Part shown: piece after piece, positions 41,795-54,067 of the stretch | Position numbering within the stretch: position 1 is the stretch's first letter | Layout of the letters: each line of letters starts with the position of its first letter | The notes under the pieces: model-generated | The model's database searches: none | The model's input: the letters and a program-made list of their open reading frames with translations, nothing else | Told to the model about the DNA's origin: nothing | NCBI GenBank assembly: GCA_003615045.1 | Contig: ML014136.1 | Span: forward strand, 1-64,000 | Source: Caulochytrium protostelioides | Taxonomy: Eukaryota; Chytridiomycota; Caulochytriomycetes; Caulochytriales; Caulochytriaceae | DNA: 64,000 bases | Direction: 5' to 3' | Made by a program: the position numbers and the translations under genes

Positions 41795-44308
41795 GGCTCG
41801 AGTCGCGCGCCGTCCGATGGCGTTTCAGTCTGGAGTTCGCGAAGCGGGGTTCCGCCAAGGATGGTCGGTCGGGTCGAGGGCTGCTGTGAACCGCCCCCAG
41901 CAGCGGCCCGACGTCGGGATCACGCGCCCGGCCAGCCGTGAAGGTGGACCCGAGGCCCGGGCCGATGGATCACAGAGGAGGAGGAGGCGATCGGCGGCCG
42001 CGCGTCATGCCGACCCACGCTGGCACGTCCGATGGCACGCGACGGAGGTCTTCCGCGGGGGGCTGCGATCGCGTGCACGAGACGTCTCGGAGAGCGCTCG
42101 CCGGCGAGCGAGCGCGCTGATGGAGAGCGCGGGCGAATGCGGGAACGAGGATCACGCCGCCGAGCAATCAGACCAATCCCTCCCTCCCGTCCGAGTCGCC
42201 GAGAAGCGCGCGGCGAATCGGCTGGTGGCCTGCCGCGCGCGGCGCGCACGTGGCGAGGCGCCCGTGGAGGCCGGCGGCGAGGGGGCGGCCGGCGAATCCA
42301 GCAACGGCCGGCTGCGTTGGACCAGGGTGCCTTCGCGGGCCGCGGCAGACCGCAGACGGCGCTGCCGTCCCACGATCGCGGCGCCAGGCGTGGTCGGCCG
42401 CGTCGACGCGAGCGGTGGCCGCGGTGAGAGACAGAGCGAGCGAGCGAGAGCGAGAGAGCGAGAGCGAGAAAGAAAGAGAGAGAGAGAGAGAGACGTGCAG
42501 ACGCCCGCGATCACGGCAGCCGCGGCGCGCGTGGGAACGCAGCAGCAACCGACCCAGGCAGCCCGCCAGCCAGCACGTGCAGCGAGCAAGCCAAGGGGCA
42601 CGAGCCGCGTTTGGGGTATGCAGGACACCGTCGCACGAAGCGGCCGATGGGATCGCGAGTCTCCTGGTTGTCGCGGCGGGTCAGGACCGCCATACCCAGC
42701 TGGTCTGGTCAGGACCGCCATCGCCATCGCCATCGCCGCGCAGGCAGATTTCATGGCGCCGCGCCCGTCGACCCTGGCGGCCCCATCCCCCCCGCGCGCG
42801 AAACAAGGGTGTTCCCATCGGGCCGCCGCCGCCGCCGCCGCCGCCGCCCCATCGTCCACATCGGATCGCCGCCGCCACGGCGATGGGACAGCGCCCTGGT
42901 GGCGGCGGCGGCGGCGGCTGGCGGCGGCGACGACGATCACGCTCGTGCCAATCCCTGACTCCCCCCAGCATGCCGACGAGACGGCCAGACGGCGGGTGCT
43001 GCAGGCAAGTGATAGACAGGTGGCCGACCAGTCGCGCACTGAGCCTGAGCGGTTCGCCGATGCCGTCGGCAGCAACCCGACACGGGTTGCTCAACGACCG
43101 CCAGCGAACGCAACGAATGGCGCGTGGCCCTGTGCCTGCCAAATGGCGCCAGCGCGGGTCCTCCGCCGCGGACGCCCTGGCGGGTGATGCGGAGGCCCGT
43201 CGGTGCCGACGGCATCGCGGTCCGTCGCAGCCGCGGCCGGCGCCTCGCCGGGCGATGCCAGGAGCGAGGGACTCCTGGCGGCGGAGCGGCCGATGTGGCG
43301 ATCGTCAGGACTCCGCGCGCACCCGAGCGCCCTCGCCGACGCGCCCTCCGGTGGTCCCTGAACGTAGGCGTTTCTCACGGCGGCGACGAACGCCTCCGCC
43401 GGCCCTGCGGCCGCCGCCCGCCGAGACGCGGCCATCCGAGCGGGTCCGCGGGCCCCTGAACGGTCCGGCCGGCAGGCGCCTGCGCATGCGACGGGATCCT
43501 GGCCCCAGCGCCGTGCTGGCGTTGCGCGACGCCACGTGCTGCGGCGAGCGACGGCAGCATACCCAGGACCCCGTCTCTCCCAGGACCGCGCCTTCGCCCG
43601 CTCGTGGCGATCGACGTCGCCATCGCGTGCCATCGCGTGCGCTGCCGCGATGGGCTGCCGTCCGCCTCAGCGCGGCGCCAACGGCCACTGCGGCGAAACT
43701 CCGATCCGTCGCCGCATGAACCCGGCGCAGGAAGGGGTGCGCCATGCGGGGGAAGGCCAGCCGGATCGCAGCGGTCGCCGCCGCCAGCGCAAGACGGGCA
43801 AGGGCGGCGGCAGCGGCGGCAGCGGCGGCAGCGGCGAGACGGCGGCGAGACGGCGCGGAGACTCACCCCCGCGAGGGCGCAGCGGGCCTGCCCACAGGTG
43901 CGGCGGCGATGGCGGCGACGGCGGCGCCGCCGTCGAGTATACTCGCCGCAAGGCGCCGCCGCTCCCGGCGTCGCGCTGGTGATGGCCAGAAGCGGCGGCC
44001 AGAAGCGGCGGCCAGCAGCCGCCACCAGCAGCGGCCGCCAGTGGCCGCCAGGCGGGCGAGGCTACCTGCACGTGACCTCGCTCGCAAGCTGCGGTGGGCC
44101 CCTCCACCCGTCGCGCCGGCGTCCTCCCGCGCGTCTCCGACACCGCATTGGCCCCCGGACGACTCGGACCACCACCACCACCCGCGCGTGTGCCGCGTTG
44201 TTTGCCGCTCTGCCGCATCCTGGAATCCCAACGATCCCGCGGTCTCGTCGCCTCCTCGTCTCCTCGCGGCTCGTCTCCCGCCAACGCGACGCGACCCGTC
44301 CCGGCGCG
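41795..44308. other. Intergenic, 2.5 kb, divergent promoters of the kinase and exportin-4
   Basis: The largest gap in the window. It is extremely GC-rich, so long open frames run in nearly every phase, but they are Arg/Pro/Ala-rich with no motif and overlap each other. It contains a GA microsatellite (42425-42494), a GCC run near 42826-42850 and CGGCCAGAAG repeats near 43983-44015. Possible long 5' UTRs; no gene supported. Confidence 0.5.
42425..42494. repeat. GA-rich microsatellite
   Basis: GAGAGACAGAGCGAGCGAG passing into GAGAGAGAGAG, about 70 bases of pure purine with few interruptions. It lies in the divergent spacer, about 650 bases upstream of the kinase start. Confidence 0.9.
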
Positions 44309-45612
44309 ATGGACTTCGTTCAGCTCCGCCAGCAGGTGGAGAACGCCTGCCAGCTGGCGCAGCGGCCGCAGACGCGCCAGCAGGGCGAGCAGGTGCTGCT
44401 GCAGCTGCGTGAGTTCCCGCAGGCGCTCGAGCTCTGTCGCTACTGCCTCGAGACCAACGATGAGCCGGTCGTCCAGTTCCATCTCGCCAAAACGATCCTC
44501 TTTGTCGGCGTCCGCGACTTGCCCCGCATGAAGGGCGAAGCCATCTACGAGACCGTCGCTGCGCTCTTCAAGCATGTCCAGATGGCCCTCGCGAAGTCGT
44601 TCGCCGCCGCCGCCGCCGCGGCAGCAGCCACAGCGACATCGCCCGGCGGCAGCGGCGCCGGCGGCGGCGGCGTGAGCGCGACCACGGGCCGGCCGCGCGA
44701 GCGTATGCTGACGACGCCGGGGACGATGGGCGTGCTGCACGCCGCGGCGACCCTGTTCCGCGCCGGGTGGCCGCAGCTGCAGGCGACGCCGTTCCCGCGG
44801 CCCGCCGCGGCCGACGAGCGCTGTGCGGACGGCATGCTGCGCGAGATCGCCGCCGGCCTGCACGGCCCGCACCCGCAGGACCGCATCCACGCGCTGCTCG
44901 TGCTGGAGGCCGTGATGACCGAGTTTCGCCGCCACGCCGTCTCCCACAGTGAGGCGGACCCCGCCGCCGACCCGGGGCTCCTCTTTGCGCGGTCGCAGCT
45001 CGCGAGCATCGTGCAGGCGGCCCTCTCCGAGCTGATGCAGCTCGTGCCCATGCACGCAGGCCCCATCGACCCGTCGCGGCTCGTGCCCATCTTCCAGAAC
45101 CCCGCGCTGGCGCAGATCATGCGGCTCGGCTGCGTCATTGTCGAGCTCGCGCTCAGCTGGTGCGCGGATACCCGCAGCGCCGTTGCGACGGTGGCGCACG
45201 ACGACCAGCCCGTCGGCCGCGCCCCCGCCGGCGAGCGCGACGACGACGAGTGCCCGCTGTCGGTGCCGTTCCCAGACGCCCTCGCGGCGCTGCTACTCCA
45301 GCACGGCGTCGACATGATCCACTACTTCACCGCGCTGCACGTCGCCTTCGCGGCGCTCATGCGCACGAGCGCCACCGCCGCCCACCCGTGGTCGACCGAT
45401 TTGAACTCCGTCGTCAACTACATCGACGAGATCCTCGTCGACCTCGCGGCGCTGTCGGTGGCCTCGAACTTCCCGACGCCCCGCGTCGCCGAGACGACGA
45501 CGACGCCGCCGGCGACAGCGCCGTACGGCGCGTGGATCGAAGCGCTGCTCACCGCGACGACGCCGCTGTTCGCCAGCTCGCACCGCCTGATCACCGAAAC
45601 GCTCCAGCAAGC

Positions 45613-45648
<36 letters not shown>

Positions 45649-48205
45649 CGGCGCGCTTGACAGCCGTCGCCCCATCTTCTCGTGGATCGCGACCCAGGAG
45701 CTGAGCATGCTCGCGCAGCTCTTTATCCGGCAGTGCGTCAACCTGACGCTGTCGACGGCGGTCGCCTCGCCGACGTATAGCGCGCTCGCGCTGCCGTGGA
45801 TCGAGACCGTCGCCGGGCTCGCGGCGCTTGCGCTCTCGGGCCTCACGGCCGACGAGGACGAGGAGGCCGGCTCGGGCCTGTGGTCGGCCTCGGTGAAAGA
45901 CTTCCTCGAAGGCTTCGCCGTGCTCGCCGACAAGTGCCAGGTGCCGCTGGAGTTCGGCATCGACTTTGCCGCCACGAGCAACCCCGCGATGCCATCGTCG
46001 CCCGAGTTCGTCAAGAAGGTCCAAGTGCTCTACGACGGCCTCTGCGCCGTCGCGCCGCGCCTGGTCGAGGGCTACATCCACATCCGCCTCGATATCATCA
46101 GCCAGCGCGCGCTCAAGAACGAGGCCGCCGACGGCGGCGACGACAGCGACGACGAGGAAAACACGCCGGACGACGAGGACGCCTACGGCGACGAGATGGA
46201 CGCCGTCGGCCGGATGGCGCGCCTCGTGCCCGAAGCCTCGCTCGGGTTCATCCTGGGCCGTCTCCACGAGGACCAGACCCGTCTGGCGCAGTTCATGGCG
46301 GCTGACCGCGCCATCTTTGCGAACGCCGCCACCGAGCTCGAGCTCCATGCGTGCCAGGAGCGCCTGCACTGGTCCCTGCTGATCGCCGGCCATGCGATCG
46401 GCGAGGACGACCACGGCGAGCAGCCGATGCTGGCGAAGCCGCTCCAGCTGTATGCCCAAACGAAGCCCGAGCAGAACGCGCTCGTGCTGCTGCCGCAGGT
46501 CGCGATGCATCTGCTCGACGTGCATACCCAGGCGGACCGCATGCTGTGCGCGTCGCCGCTCGTTGCGCGTAACCTGTTCTGGTTCTTTGCCCGGTGGAGC
46601 CGCACGTATCTGCTCGCCGACGTCGGCACCAACCCCCTGCAGCTCGCCGGGCCCGACTACCCGCCCGTGCTGCTCAAGACCTTCATGGACTCGGCGGCCG
46701 CCATCGCGCTCGTGCACCAGCTACTGGCCTACATCAGCGCCGCGTTCCAGCTGTGGCGCGCCGAGGAAGAAACCATCAAGGCCGCCCTGCACCTCGTCAT
46801 GGTCCTCAGCCGCGGGCATCTCGCGAGCCACATTCTAACGTGGCCGCACTTCCAGCCGTTCACGCTCTCGATCCTCGACCAGCTGCAGCACTTCCCGGCC
46901 GCGCTGCACAGCACCCTGATCCAAGCGGTGCTGCAGTGCATCCAGCGCACGGGCGATGAGGCCATGCAGACCTCCTACTTCAAGGCAGTCACCGACACGA
47001 TGCACGCGTCCATCGACCACATCACGAGCGACGTCGTCAAGCATCCCAAGAATGCCCAGAACGCCGAGTACCAGGAGCGTGTCATGTACGCGACCGACAT
47101 CTACCGCGGCGTCGCGCGCTCGGCGATCGTGGGCAACCCGCAGCTCATCTACAACACGTGCCAGGAGCACTTCAACCACTTCAACACGCTCTTTGAGCGG
47201 TACATCCTGGTGTCGGAAGTCTGCCAGCAGATCGCGGATCTGTACGGCGACATCATTGCGCACCAGGAGCTCAGCGAGCTCTCGCCGGCCAATATCGCGC
47301 CCTTGCACGCGAGCCTCGTGCAGATGGTCGACCTGCTCGTGCGCCACCACGGCTCGAGCCGCCTCGACGGCGCGAGCAACACGCAGGAGCGCGATACGCT
47401 ACTGGCGATCGTGGCCTCGCTCTTCCAGACCCTGCACGGGCTCTCGGACTCGCACTTCCGCTACATCAACGCCAAGAACCTCGCCTTGCGCCGCGCGCTG
47501 CTCGAGCAGCATCACGCCGACCCGGGCATGCCCGTCGCGTACTGCGCGCTCAGCCTGCTCACGCTCATCCCGGAGCCGGTGCTGCGCACCGACGGCGAGA
47601 TCGGGCCCAAGGTCGCGGCCGTCATGGTCGACATCCTGCAGTACACGGGCGAGAAGATCCTCGACCCGTCGCTGCACGAGCAGCGCACGACGCTGCTGCG
47701 CACGCTCGACACGCTGCTAGACCATGCCTCCTGGCAGGTTCAGGGCGCCGCGCTCCGCTCCCTCACACAGCTCGCCTTCGCCCTCTCGCCCGACCAGGTG
47801 TCCCTCGTGCCGCGCCTCGGCCTCACCGAGCCCGCCGTGCACCTGCTGAACCGCGTGCTCGAAGGGCTGCTGTGGCAGCACGTGGCCGTCGAGCTGAGCT
47901 CGGCGTATGCGGGGGCCGTGTACGCGCTCGCGCCGCTTGACGGCGCCGGTCCTGACGGCGCCGTGATGCCGCTGCTCGGGCTGTGGGCGACCCAACGGCT
48001 GCGCGACGTCTCGGCCCGCGACGCCCTGCTCGAGCAGATGCGCCAGCTGCTCGAGGCCATCGCGACCGTCCGCGCCGCGCCCCAAGCCACCGCCACGTGG
48101 CCGCCCCTGCGCTACGTCAACCCGACCTTCAAGGCCTACACGAGCCGCTTCAACCAGTTTGTTGCCGTCTGCCGGTCGCTGCTCGGCCGTGCCCCGGACG
48201 CGTGA
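44309..48205 (+). CDS. XPO4: Exportin-4-like nuclear transport receptor
   Basis: A 1298-residue single-exon HEAT-repeat protein of the importin-beta superfamily. Order and spacing fit exportin-4: an N-terminal segment MDFVQLRQQVENACQLA with VVQFHLAKTILFVGVRDLP (human VLFQAATAIMEAVVREW), a central acidic DDSDDEENTPDDEDAYGDEM loop (about 610-630), then CQERLHWSLLIAGHAIGEDD (human YEDIHWLILVTGYLLADD) and LFWFFARWSRTYLLADVG (human IVWFLKRWAKTYLLVDE). Exportin-4 carries cargoes such as eIF5A and Smad3 out of the nucleus with RanGTP. A Gln run lies at about 436-447. The frame is open upstream, but the first plausible ATG, in context GGCGCG ATG G, is at 44309. It is convergent with AP-3 delta (116 bases between stops). 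Confidence 0.8.
45614..45648. repeat. CAG microsatellite (poly-Gln) in exportin-4 gene
   Basis: About 11-12 CAG units in frame, coding a Gln run in a loop between HEAT repeats. Confidence 0.95.
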
Positions 48206-48321
48206 TCCTCACGCCTGCATCGAGTGGGGAACCAGGCATGTCCCTTCTGGCGCGGGGCGATGCCCGCGCCTCGCCGCGGCGGCGGAGCCGCGAAACGTAT
48301 AAACAGACATGCATGTTGTAT

Positions 48322-51300
48322 TTATGGTGCGTCAGAGGCCTCGGGCGCGAGGCGGTCCGGAAGACAATAGAGCAGGCGCTCGAGCAGCGGCGCGGCGCGC
48401 CCCTTGAGCTCGAGCGCGACGTGGGCGCCGTCGCGCTTGAGGAGCCCCGCAACGCAGGGCACCGGCGCGTCTGGCGGCGCGGCGCCGTGGACGCGGGTCT
48501 GCGCGAGCAGCGACGTCGCGTCCTCGGTCACGACGATCGGCGTGAGGCCGAGCGCCGCGGCGACCGCGGTCGAACGCTCGGCGAACGTCTCGCGGCCGCC
48601 ATCGAACGGCAAGCGGCACGTCACGCTGGCCTCGAAGCCGGCCACGCCGCCCGCGGGCCCGCGCTGCGGGTTCGACAGCAGCGCCACGAACGCCTCGGGT
48701 GTATACAGCGCCGGGTCCTCGAGCGCGTCGCGCGCGATCATCACGTCGGTGAAGCGGGCCGCGACGGCGTGCGGCCGGGACGCCTTGACGGCGGCGTCGT
48801 CGGCGCCGTCGATCACGTAGTGGACGACGACGCGGCCGATGTCGCGCGCGGTCCAGGCGGGCTCGGCGGGCCACGTCAGCGTCAGCTGCATCACCGTCGG
48901 CTCGCGGCCGACCGCGACGTGCTCGAGCTCCCAGACGCCCGGACGCGACGGCAGCGCGCCGTCGAGCCGCAGCGCGCCGTCCGCCGTCGTCTCGGCGGCC
49001 CCGGCCGCCGCGGCGGGAGGCTCGAGTCGGATCGACCGCAGCCAGATCCGGCTTTTGCTGTGCTTCCAGACGGCGAGACGGACGGTCACGTGGCACGCGT
49101 CGTGCGCGTCGATGGCGACCGTCGTCAACGACGTGATGTCGATCTTGCGCTTGCGCCCGCCCGGTGTGCCACGCGGCGGCGGCGGGACCGGCAGGGTCTC
49201 AGGCGCGGCGGCAGCGACGGCGGGCGAATGGACGTGCGCCGCTCTCGCATCGTCATCGTCACGGGTGTCCAGATCGAGGGCGAGATGGGCATGCGCGTCC
49301 ATATCGTCGGCAGGCGACGCCATGGACGCCACGACGGAGGGGCGACTGGAGGCAGTGGCGCCGACCGGCGTCGCTGGACCGCCGCCCCGGTCGCCCCCGT
49401 CGCCCCCGTCGCCGTCGTCGTCGTCGTCGTCGTCCTGGACTTTGAGGACGCGGTAGACTTTGGCTGGCGGCGGGCGCGCGGCCGACTCGGACGGCGCGTT
49501 TCGGTGCAGCGCTTTCGTCGGGACGCTGCCGGAGGCGCCGAACGCAGCCTGGCTGCTGGGCGGGCCGCCGAGGTAGAACACGCTCAGATCGACGGCCTCG
49601 CCGGACCGCTTCGCGGACGGGTCGTCGGCCGACACCGCCAGCTCGCTGCCGTCGCGCTCGGACTGGCCGTCGCTCGCGCCCGCGGCAGCCGCTGCCGCGT
49701 CGTCGTCCTCCTCGGCCTCCTCCTCGTCGTCAGCGGCCTCGGGGGACGCGAGGTCGGCGATCGGGACATCGAGCGTGAGCCCCTCGGGGACCTTGACGCG
49801 GCGCTGCGCGGTCGCCGAGACGGGCAGCAGCGGGTCGCGGAAGCACGCGGCAAGGGCGTCCCAGTCCTGCTGCGCCACGAGTGTCGCCGTCTCGTCGTCA
49901 GCCGATGAGGATGAGGATGATGATGGCGACGGCGCCGCCGCACGGCCGAGCGCGGCGAGGATCGCGTGGAAGGTGAACGCGCGCTCCTGGACTTCGATAT
50001 GTGAACTCGCGAGAAAGCCGTCGACGATCTGTTTCGTCGTGGCCAGCGCGTCGTCGCCGTCGGCCCAGCGACGGTGCTGCGCGGCGAGCGCACGCTGGAA
50101 CAGCATAAGTTTCACGGCGGCGTGGAGCGCGGCGCACTGGACCGCGACCGGCAGCGTCGCCATCGATGGGCTCGCCAGCCGCTTCAGGGCGTGCTGCACG
50201 AGCCCGAGCGGCTGCGAGGCGTCCATGACCAGCGCGTCGGGATACTCGCCGAGCAGCTCGATCGCGGCTTCGAGGACGCCGATGTTGGTGTACGGGTGGT
50301 CGGCATGCGCGAGTAGCGCGGGGCTGCTCACGAGCTGCAGCGCGAGCTTCGTCGCCGATCGCCGGAGATCCGGCACGCGCATCGCGACGTCGCGCAGCTG
50401 GTCGCCGATCGTCCCGCCCTGGCCCAGATTCGGGATGCGCGCCAGCCGGCCGAGCACCGACAGGTACCACTCGAAGTCGAGCGCATTCGCGGCAGGCGTC
50501 TCCGAGGCTGCGTTCGACGGCGCCGCATCGCCTTCGTCGAGGATGTGCTGGCGCAGGAGAAGGAGAATGGTCTGGACGACGCGGCGGCGCCACTCGGCGA
50601 GCGCGGCGAGGTTGTCATCGCCCGCGGCGTCCGACCACGTCTCGGCGGCCTCCGCGGAGGTGCCGCTCCCGTCGCCGCCGCCGAGGGCGTCGCTCGGCGA
50701 GACTTTTAAGGCGGCCTGCAGCCGCTTGATGACGGGCGCCAGCGTGGCGCGGCGCGTCATGCGTGCCACGAGCTGCAGCGCCGTCTCGCGGATACTCGCG
50801 TCGGGGTTCTCGAGACACGCAAGCACAGTGGCGCTGAGGGTGTTCGCGTCGGCGGGCCGGATCGCGAGCAGCTTGCCGAGCACCTGGAGCCCCAGGTACT
50901 TGAGGTTGTGATCGGCATGGGTGACGAAGACCCCGATCTTGGCAAGAACCAATGCCGCGAGTGGGCGCGTCGCGGTGTCGGTGGCGTCGGCGTCGGCGGA
51001 CGCAGTCCCGTCGTCCACGGGTTCCGCAGGAATCATGCCGCTCGTGACGACCGTATGGATGCACTCGTAGAGCAAGGACATGGCGGACGTGGTCTGGATC
51101 ATCTTCACCAGCGCCGGCGTGAGTTTCTTGGCCAGCCGCGGTTCGAGTGGAACGAGGGCCGCAAAGAGCTTGACAAGCTTGATGAGGATCCAGTTGTTGG
51201 CCGATGTTGTGAGCACGTCATAGAGAACCGGCACCAGCGACAGATACGACCGCGGATTGCGTCGCGCCAGCTCGCAGACGACGTTGATCACGGCCGACTG

Positions 51301-52010
51301 GACGCTCGCGTCCGGGTCGTGCAGCAGCTCCTTCAGCTTCGGGTACGTCGTCCGGAGCGCCTCGGGATACTGCAGAAACACTTTATAGCACGTCAGCACC
51401 ACGCGTTTGCGCATATACGGCCGCGAGTGATTGAGCAGCACTAGCAAGTCCGGCAGAAGATCCACAGACAGGCCCGGCGTCACGATCTGTGCGAGGCCAT
51501 GCAGGGCGAGCACCGCTTCCATGTACTGGTTCGACCGGAGATCCTTGCGGATCTGGTTCGTGCACAGCATCAGCACGTCGGTGTCCTGCTGGAAGGAGAT
51601 GCAGGCGGCCTGATAGCCGGCGCGCTTGCAGACATAGTCGCTGGCGGACATGGCCTCCACGACATAGAACGAGGCCCAGGTCATATCGTGGCCGAGCATG
51701 TGCAGGTGTGCGAGCTTGGCGACGGCGTTCGCCTTGACGCGGATATCATTGCTCTGGACTTCCTCGCGGCAGTCCGCGAGGGCCGCGGCGATATATGTTT
51801 CTTGGTCATGCTGGTTCGCACGGAGGCCACGGATCAGGTCCGTCAAGGTCTGTACACCGAGTCGATCATATCCATAACATCATCAAGTCAAGCCAGGGCC
51901 ATCAGGGTACGTCAGTATGCCGTGTCAATCAACGTGAAGGACCAAGCAAGGGTGTGAGGTGATCGGCAGAGCGCCATACGATGTCGTGGGTCACGTACGC
52001 GTTCAAACAT
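48322..52010 (-). CDS. AP3D1: AP-3 adaptor complex delta subunit
   Basis: Two exons, 51999-52010 (12 bases, MFER) and 48322-51849, joined in phase 0 by a GTACGT...TACAG intron, 1179 residues. AP-3 delta is the large subunit of the adaptor that sorts cargo from Golgi/endosome to vacuole or lysosome. Adaptin N-terminal blocks: LTDLIRGLRANQ, IRVKANAVAKLAHLHMLGHD (about 35-54), VVEAMSASDYVCKRAGYQAA, TNQIRKDLRS, VQSAVINVVCELARRNPRSY (about 190) and TSANNWILIKLVKLFAALVP (about 220), all close to human AP3D1. The tiny first exon is supported because human starts the block SIDRMFDKNLQDLVRGIR. The hinge (about 680-900) is acidic with Asp and Ser runs. The C terminus (about 930-1179) is a folded beta-rich region. 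Divergent to PPP1R42 (792 bases between starts). Confidence 0.95.
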
Positions 52011-52801
52011 GGCGACGGCTTGGCGCAGCGCATCGACCGTATCAACCTCGCGGGGTCACCTCGTCGTGTGAGTCCGCGCGTGGCGCGGCAGAAAGGGTCG
52101 CCCAGGCCTCTCGCTCAGTCGTCGCAGGTGTCAAGTAGCAGGTATCAGCGAGTAGGTATCAGCGAGTAGGTATCAGCCAGGGGTATCAGGTCGTCCGTAT
52201 CCGGTATTAAGCATCAGACTGCAGGCAGAAATAATGATACGCGTCAAGCGAGCACATCGGCCGCGTGGGTGGTGGACCCGCCTCCGCCGAGGCTAAAGGC
52301 GCATCACCAGGATCCCCGTGATGACTCCCGGACGATGGCTGAGCCCGGCAACAGCGATCGTGATACGTCCACGTGGCGTCGCATTGCCGAGGCTGTCGCT
52401 CGCTGCCGCCGCCGGTCGCTGGTGGCGCGGGTGCAGCTCGCTGCGCACTTCCGCCATCAGGGTTCAGTGCGCGAGTGTTCCGCTTCGCGCGCGCCGGCCC
52501 GACCCGCCAGCGCGGCGCTCGGCGCGAGCCGACTCCGCCCTGCAAAAGGAAAAGAAAGATCGGCCGCGCCGCCGATCCATCTCAGCTGATGATGCGTGGT
52601 ACGAGGCGTGGGCCAGTCGCGAAAGCTAGCGGATATCGGACGGAAGAAGTATGATGACGAGCCCAGTCGTCGTGCACATCCGTAAACACATGTCTGCCAT
52701 ATGTGTCGAATCCGCCGAAGCTGTTGGATCTGTTGGATCTCTCGATACGCATCTATACGAATCCTCCGCGATCCACAGCGCCTCTTGGACGAACCACCGC
52801 C
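52011..52801. other. Divergent promoter region AP3D1/PPP1R42
   Basis: 791 bases between two divergent start codons. It contains a short array of GTATCAGCGAGTAG units and variants (about 52135-52200). No exon supported. The right part is the likely 5' UTR of the flagellar gene PPP1R42. Confidence 0.55.
52135..52200. repeat. 14-bp GTATCAG-type repeats
   Basis: Two exact GTATCAGCGAGTAG units, then degenerate GTATCAGCCAGGG, GTATCAGGTCG and GTATCCG units, in the AP3D1/PPP1R42 spacer. Confidence 0.75.
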
Positions 52802-53974
52802 ATGGCCGCCCGCGCTTCCGTCGCCTCCGCCGCTTCGGCGTCCTCTGGCGCGGTCGGCCGCCAGAGCGTCAGCAGTAGCAGCGGATGGGCCAACCGCCTG
52901 GCCCGCGCCTCGACGCTCACGCGGAAACCGAACGAGTCCACGCTCGAGTACCTGGCCCGCGTCACCCATCTCTCGCTCGTCCACAGTGACCTGACGACCT
53001 GCGTAAGGACCGGTATCCTGAGCCACGATCCTATCGGCGATTGTAACAGCGACTCACCCCGCCTCGTATGATTCGCTGGTACCATCACCAACGCGATATG
53101 CGTTTGACTTGCATGACTGGCACGATTTGCTTCATTGGTGTGCTATGTACGAACCCGTCATCAGCCTGACTTGGGAATGTGCCCGGCCCTCGATGCGCTC
53201 TACCTCTTTGATAACCGCATCTCCAGCTTGACGGCACTCGTGACACTTCCGCTTCTAACGCAGCTGCATCTGCAGAACAACCAGCTCACGACGCTCGAAG
53301 GCCTCGAGCACTGCCCGGCGCTGAGCCATCTCGATGTCTCGCAGAACCGCCTGCGCCACATCGGCCACCTCGAGCGCTGCACGCAGCTCACGACGCTCCT
53401 CGTCGATGCTCAGCAGACGGACGGTGAACCCCTCGCGTGGGACGCGGCATCGATGGCGGCCGTGGCTCCGACGCTGCGCCACGTCTCCTGCCGCCGCAAC
53501 GCGCTCGACGACTATACCCCGCTCGCATACCTTGGCGCGCTGACGACCCTCGTGCTCACCCACGCGACGCTCTCGCGCTCCGCGGCCGCCTGCTGGCTCG
53601 AGCTCACCACGTGCTGGCCGCAGCTCGAGCACGTGGATCTCACGGGCATCCCCGCGCTCACGGGGCTGCGGATGCGCCAGTCGCTCATCCTCGCGTGCCC
53701 GCGCCTCGCCGTCGTCTCGGGCAAGCCCGTCGCGCCACACGAGCGCACCGCGATCGAGAAGCTCCGCGCCCCCAAGGTCGCCAAAGTCCCGAGCGCCGAC
53801 GCCGTCGACCGCCACGGGCGCGCCGGATCGGCCGTGTCCTTGTCGGGCATCGCGGCCTCGGCCGCCGAGCAAACCGATGCCGCAGCGCCCGCGCTGCTCC
53901 CGCACTTCCCGCCGTTCGTCTCGCAGTATCGTGACTTCCTCATTCAGCAGAATCAGCGCGCCGACCGTCCGTAG
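52802..53974 (+). CDS. PPP1R42: Leucine-rich repeat protein PPP1R42 (LRRC67/TLLR) homologue
   Basis: Two exons, 52802-53002 and 53165-53974 (donor GTAAGG, acceptor ATCAG, phase 0), 336 residues. LRR units of the SDS22 type follow each other: THLSLVHSDLTTC|PDLGMC, LDALYLFDNRISSLTAL, LTQLHLQNNQLTTLEGL and LSHLDVSQNRLRHIGHL. The stretch LTTLLVDAQQTDGEPLAWDA and then LRHVSCRRNALDDYTPL corresponds to human [20 protein letters not shown] and LCILNISNNNIDDITDL. VDLTGIPALTGLRMRQSLIL followed by CPRLAVVSGKPV matches the human cap region. PPP1R42 binds PP1 and tubulin and locates to centrosome/basal body in ciliated and germ cells. Start ATG at 52802 (CACCGCC ATG G) is strong. Confidence 0.85.
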
Positions 53975-54012
53975 CAGTCTGACAACGACGAGGCCGCGCC
54001 CGTTTGGACTAT

Positions 54013-54015
<3 letters not shown>

Positions 54016-54061
<46 letters not shown>
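54016..54061. repeat. (TA)n microsatellite
   Basis: About 23 TA units between the stop of PPP1R42 and the stop of the CCDC138-like gene, which are convergent. It is the only pure AT tract in the window. Confidence 0.98.
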
Positions 54062-54062
<1 letters not shown>

Positions 54063-54067
54063 TCGTT

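Noticed and set aside
41739-43719. Long overlapping frames on both strands upstream of exportin-4
   Set aside because: Several frames are open at once, all Arg/Ala/Pro-rich with no conserved block; in very GC-rich DNA this is expected by chance.
43604-44308. Open upstream extension of the exportin-4 frame
   Set aside because: Low-complexity Arg/Pro/Gly sequence with no exportin similarity; the family N terminus begins at MDFVQLRQQ (44309).
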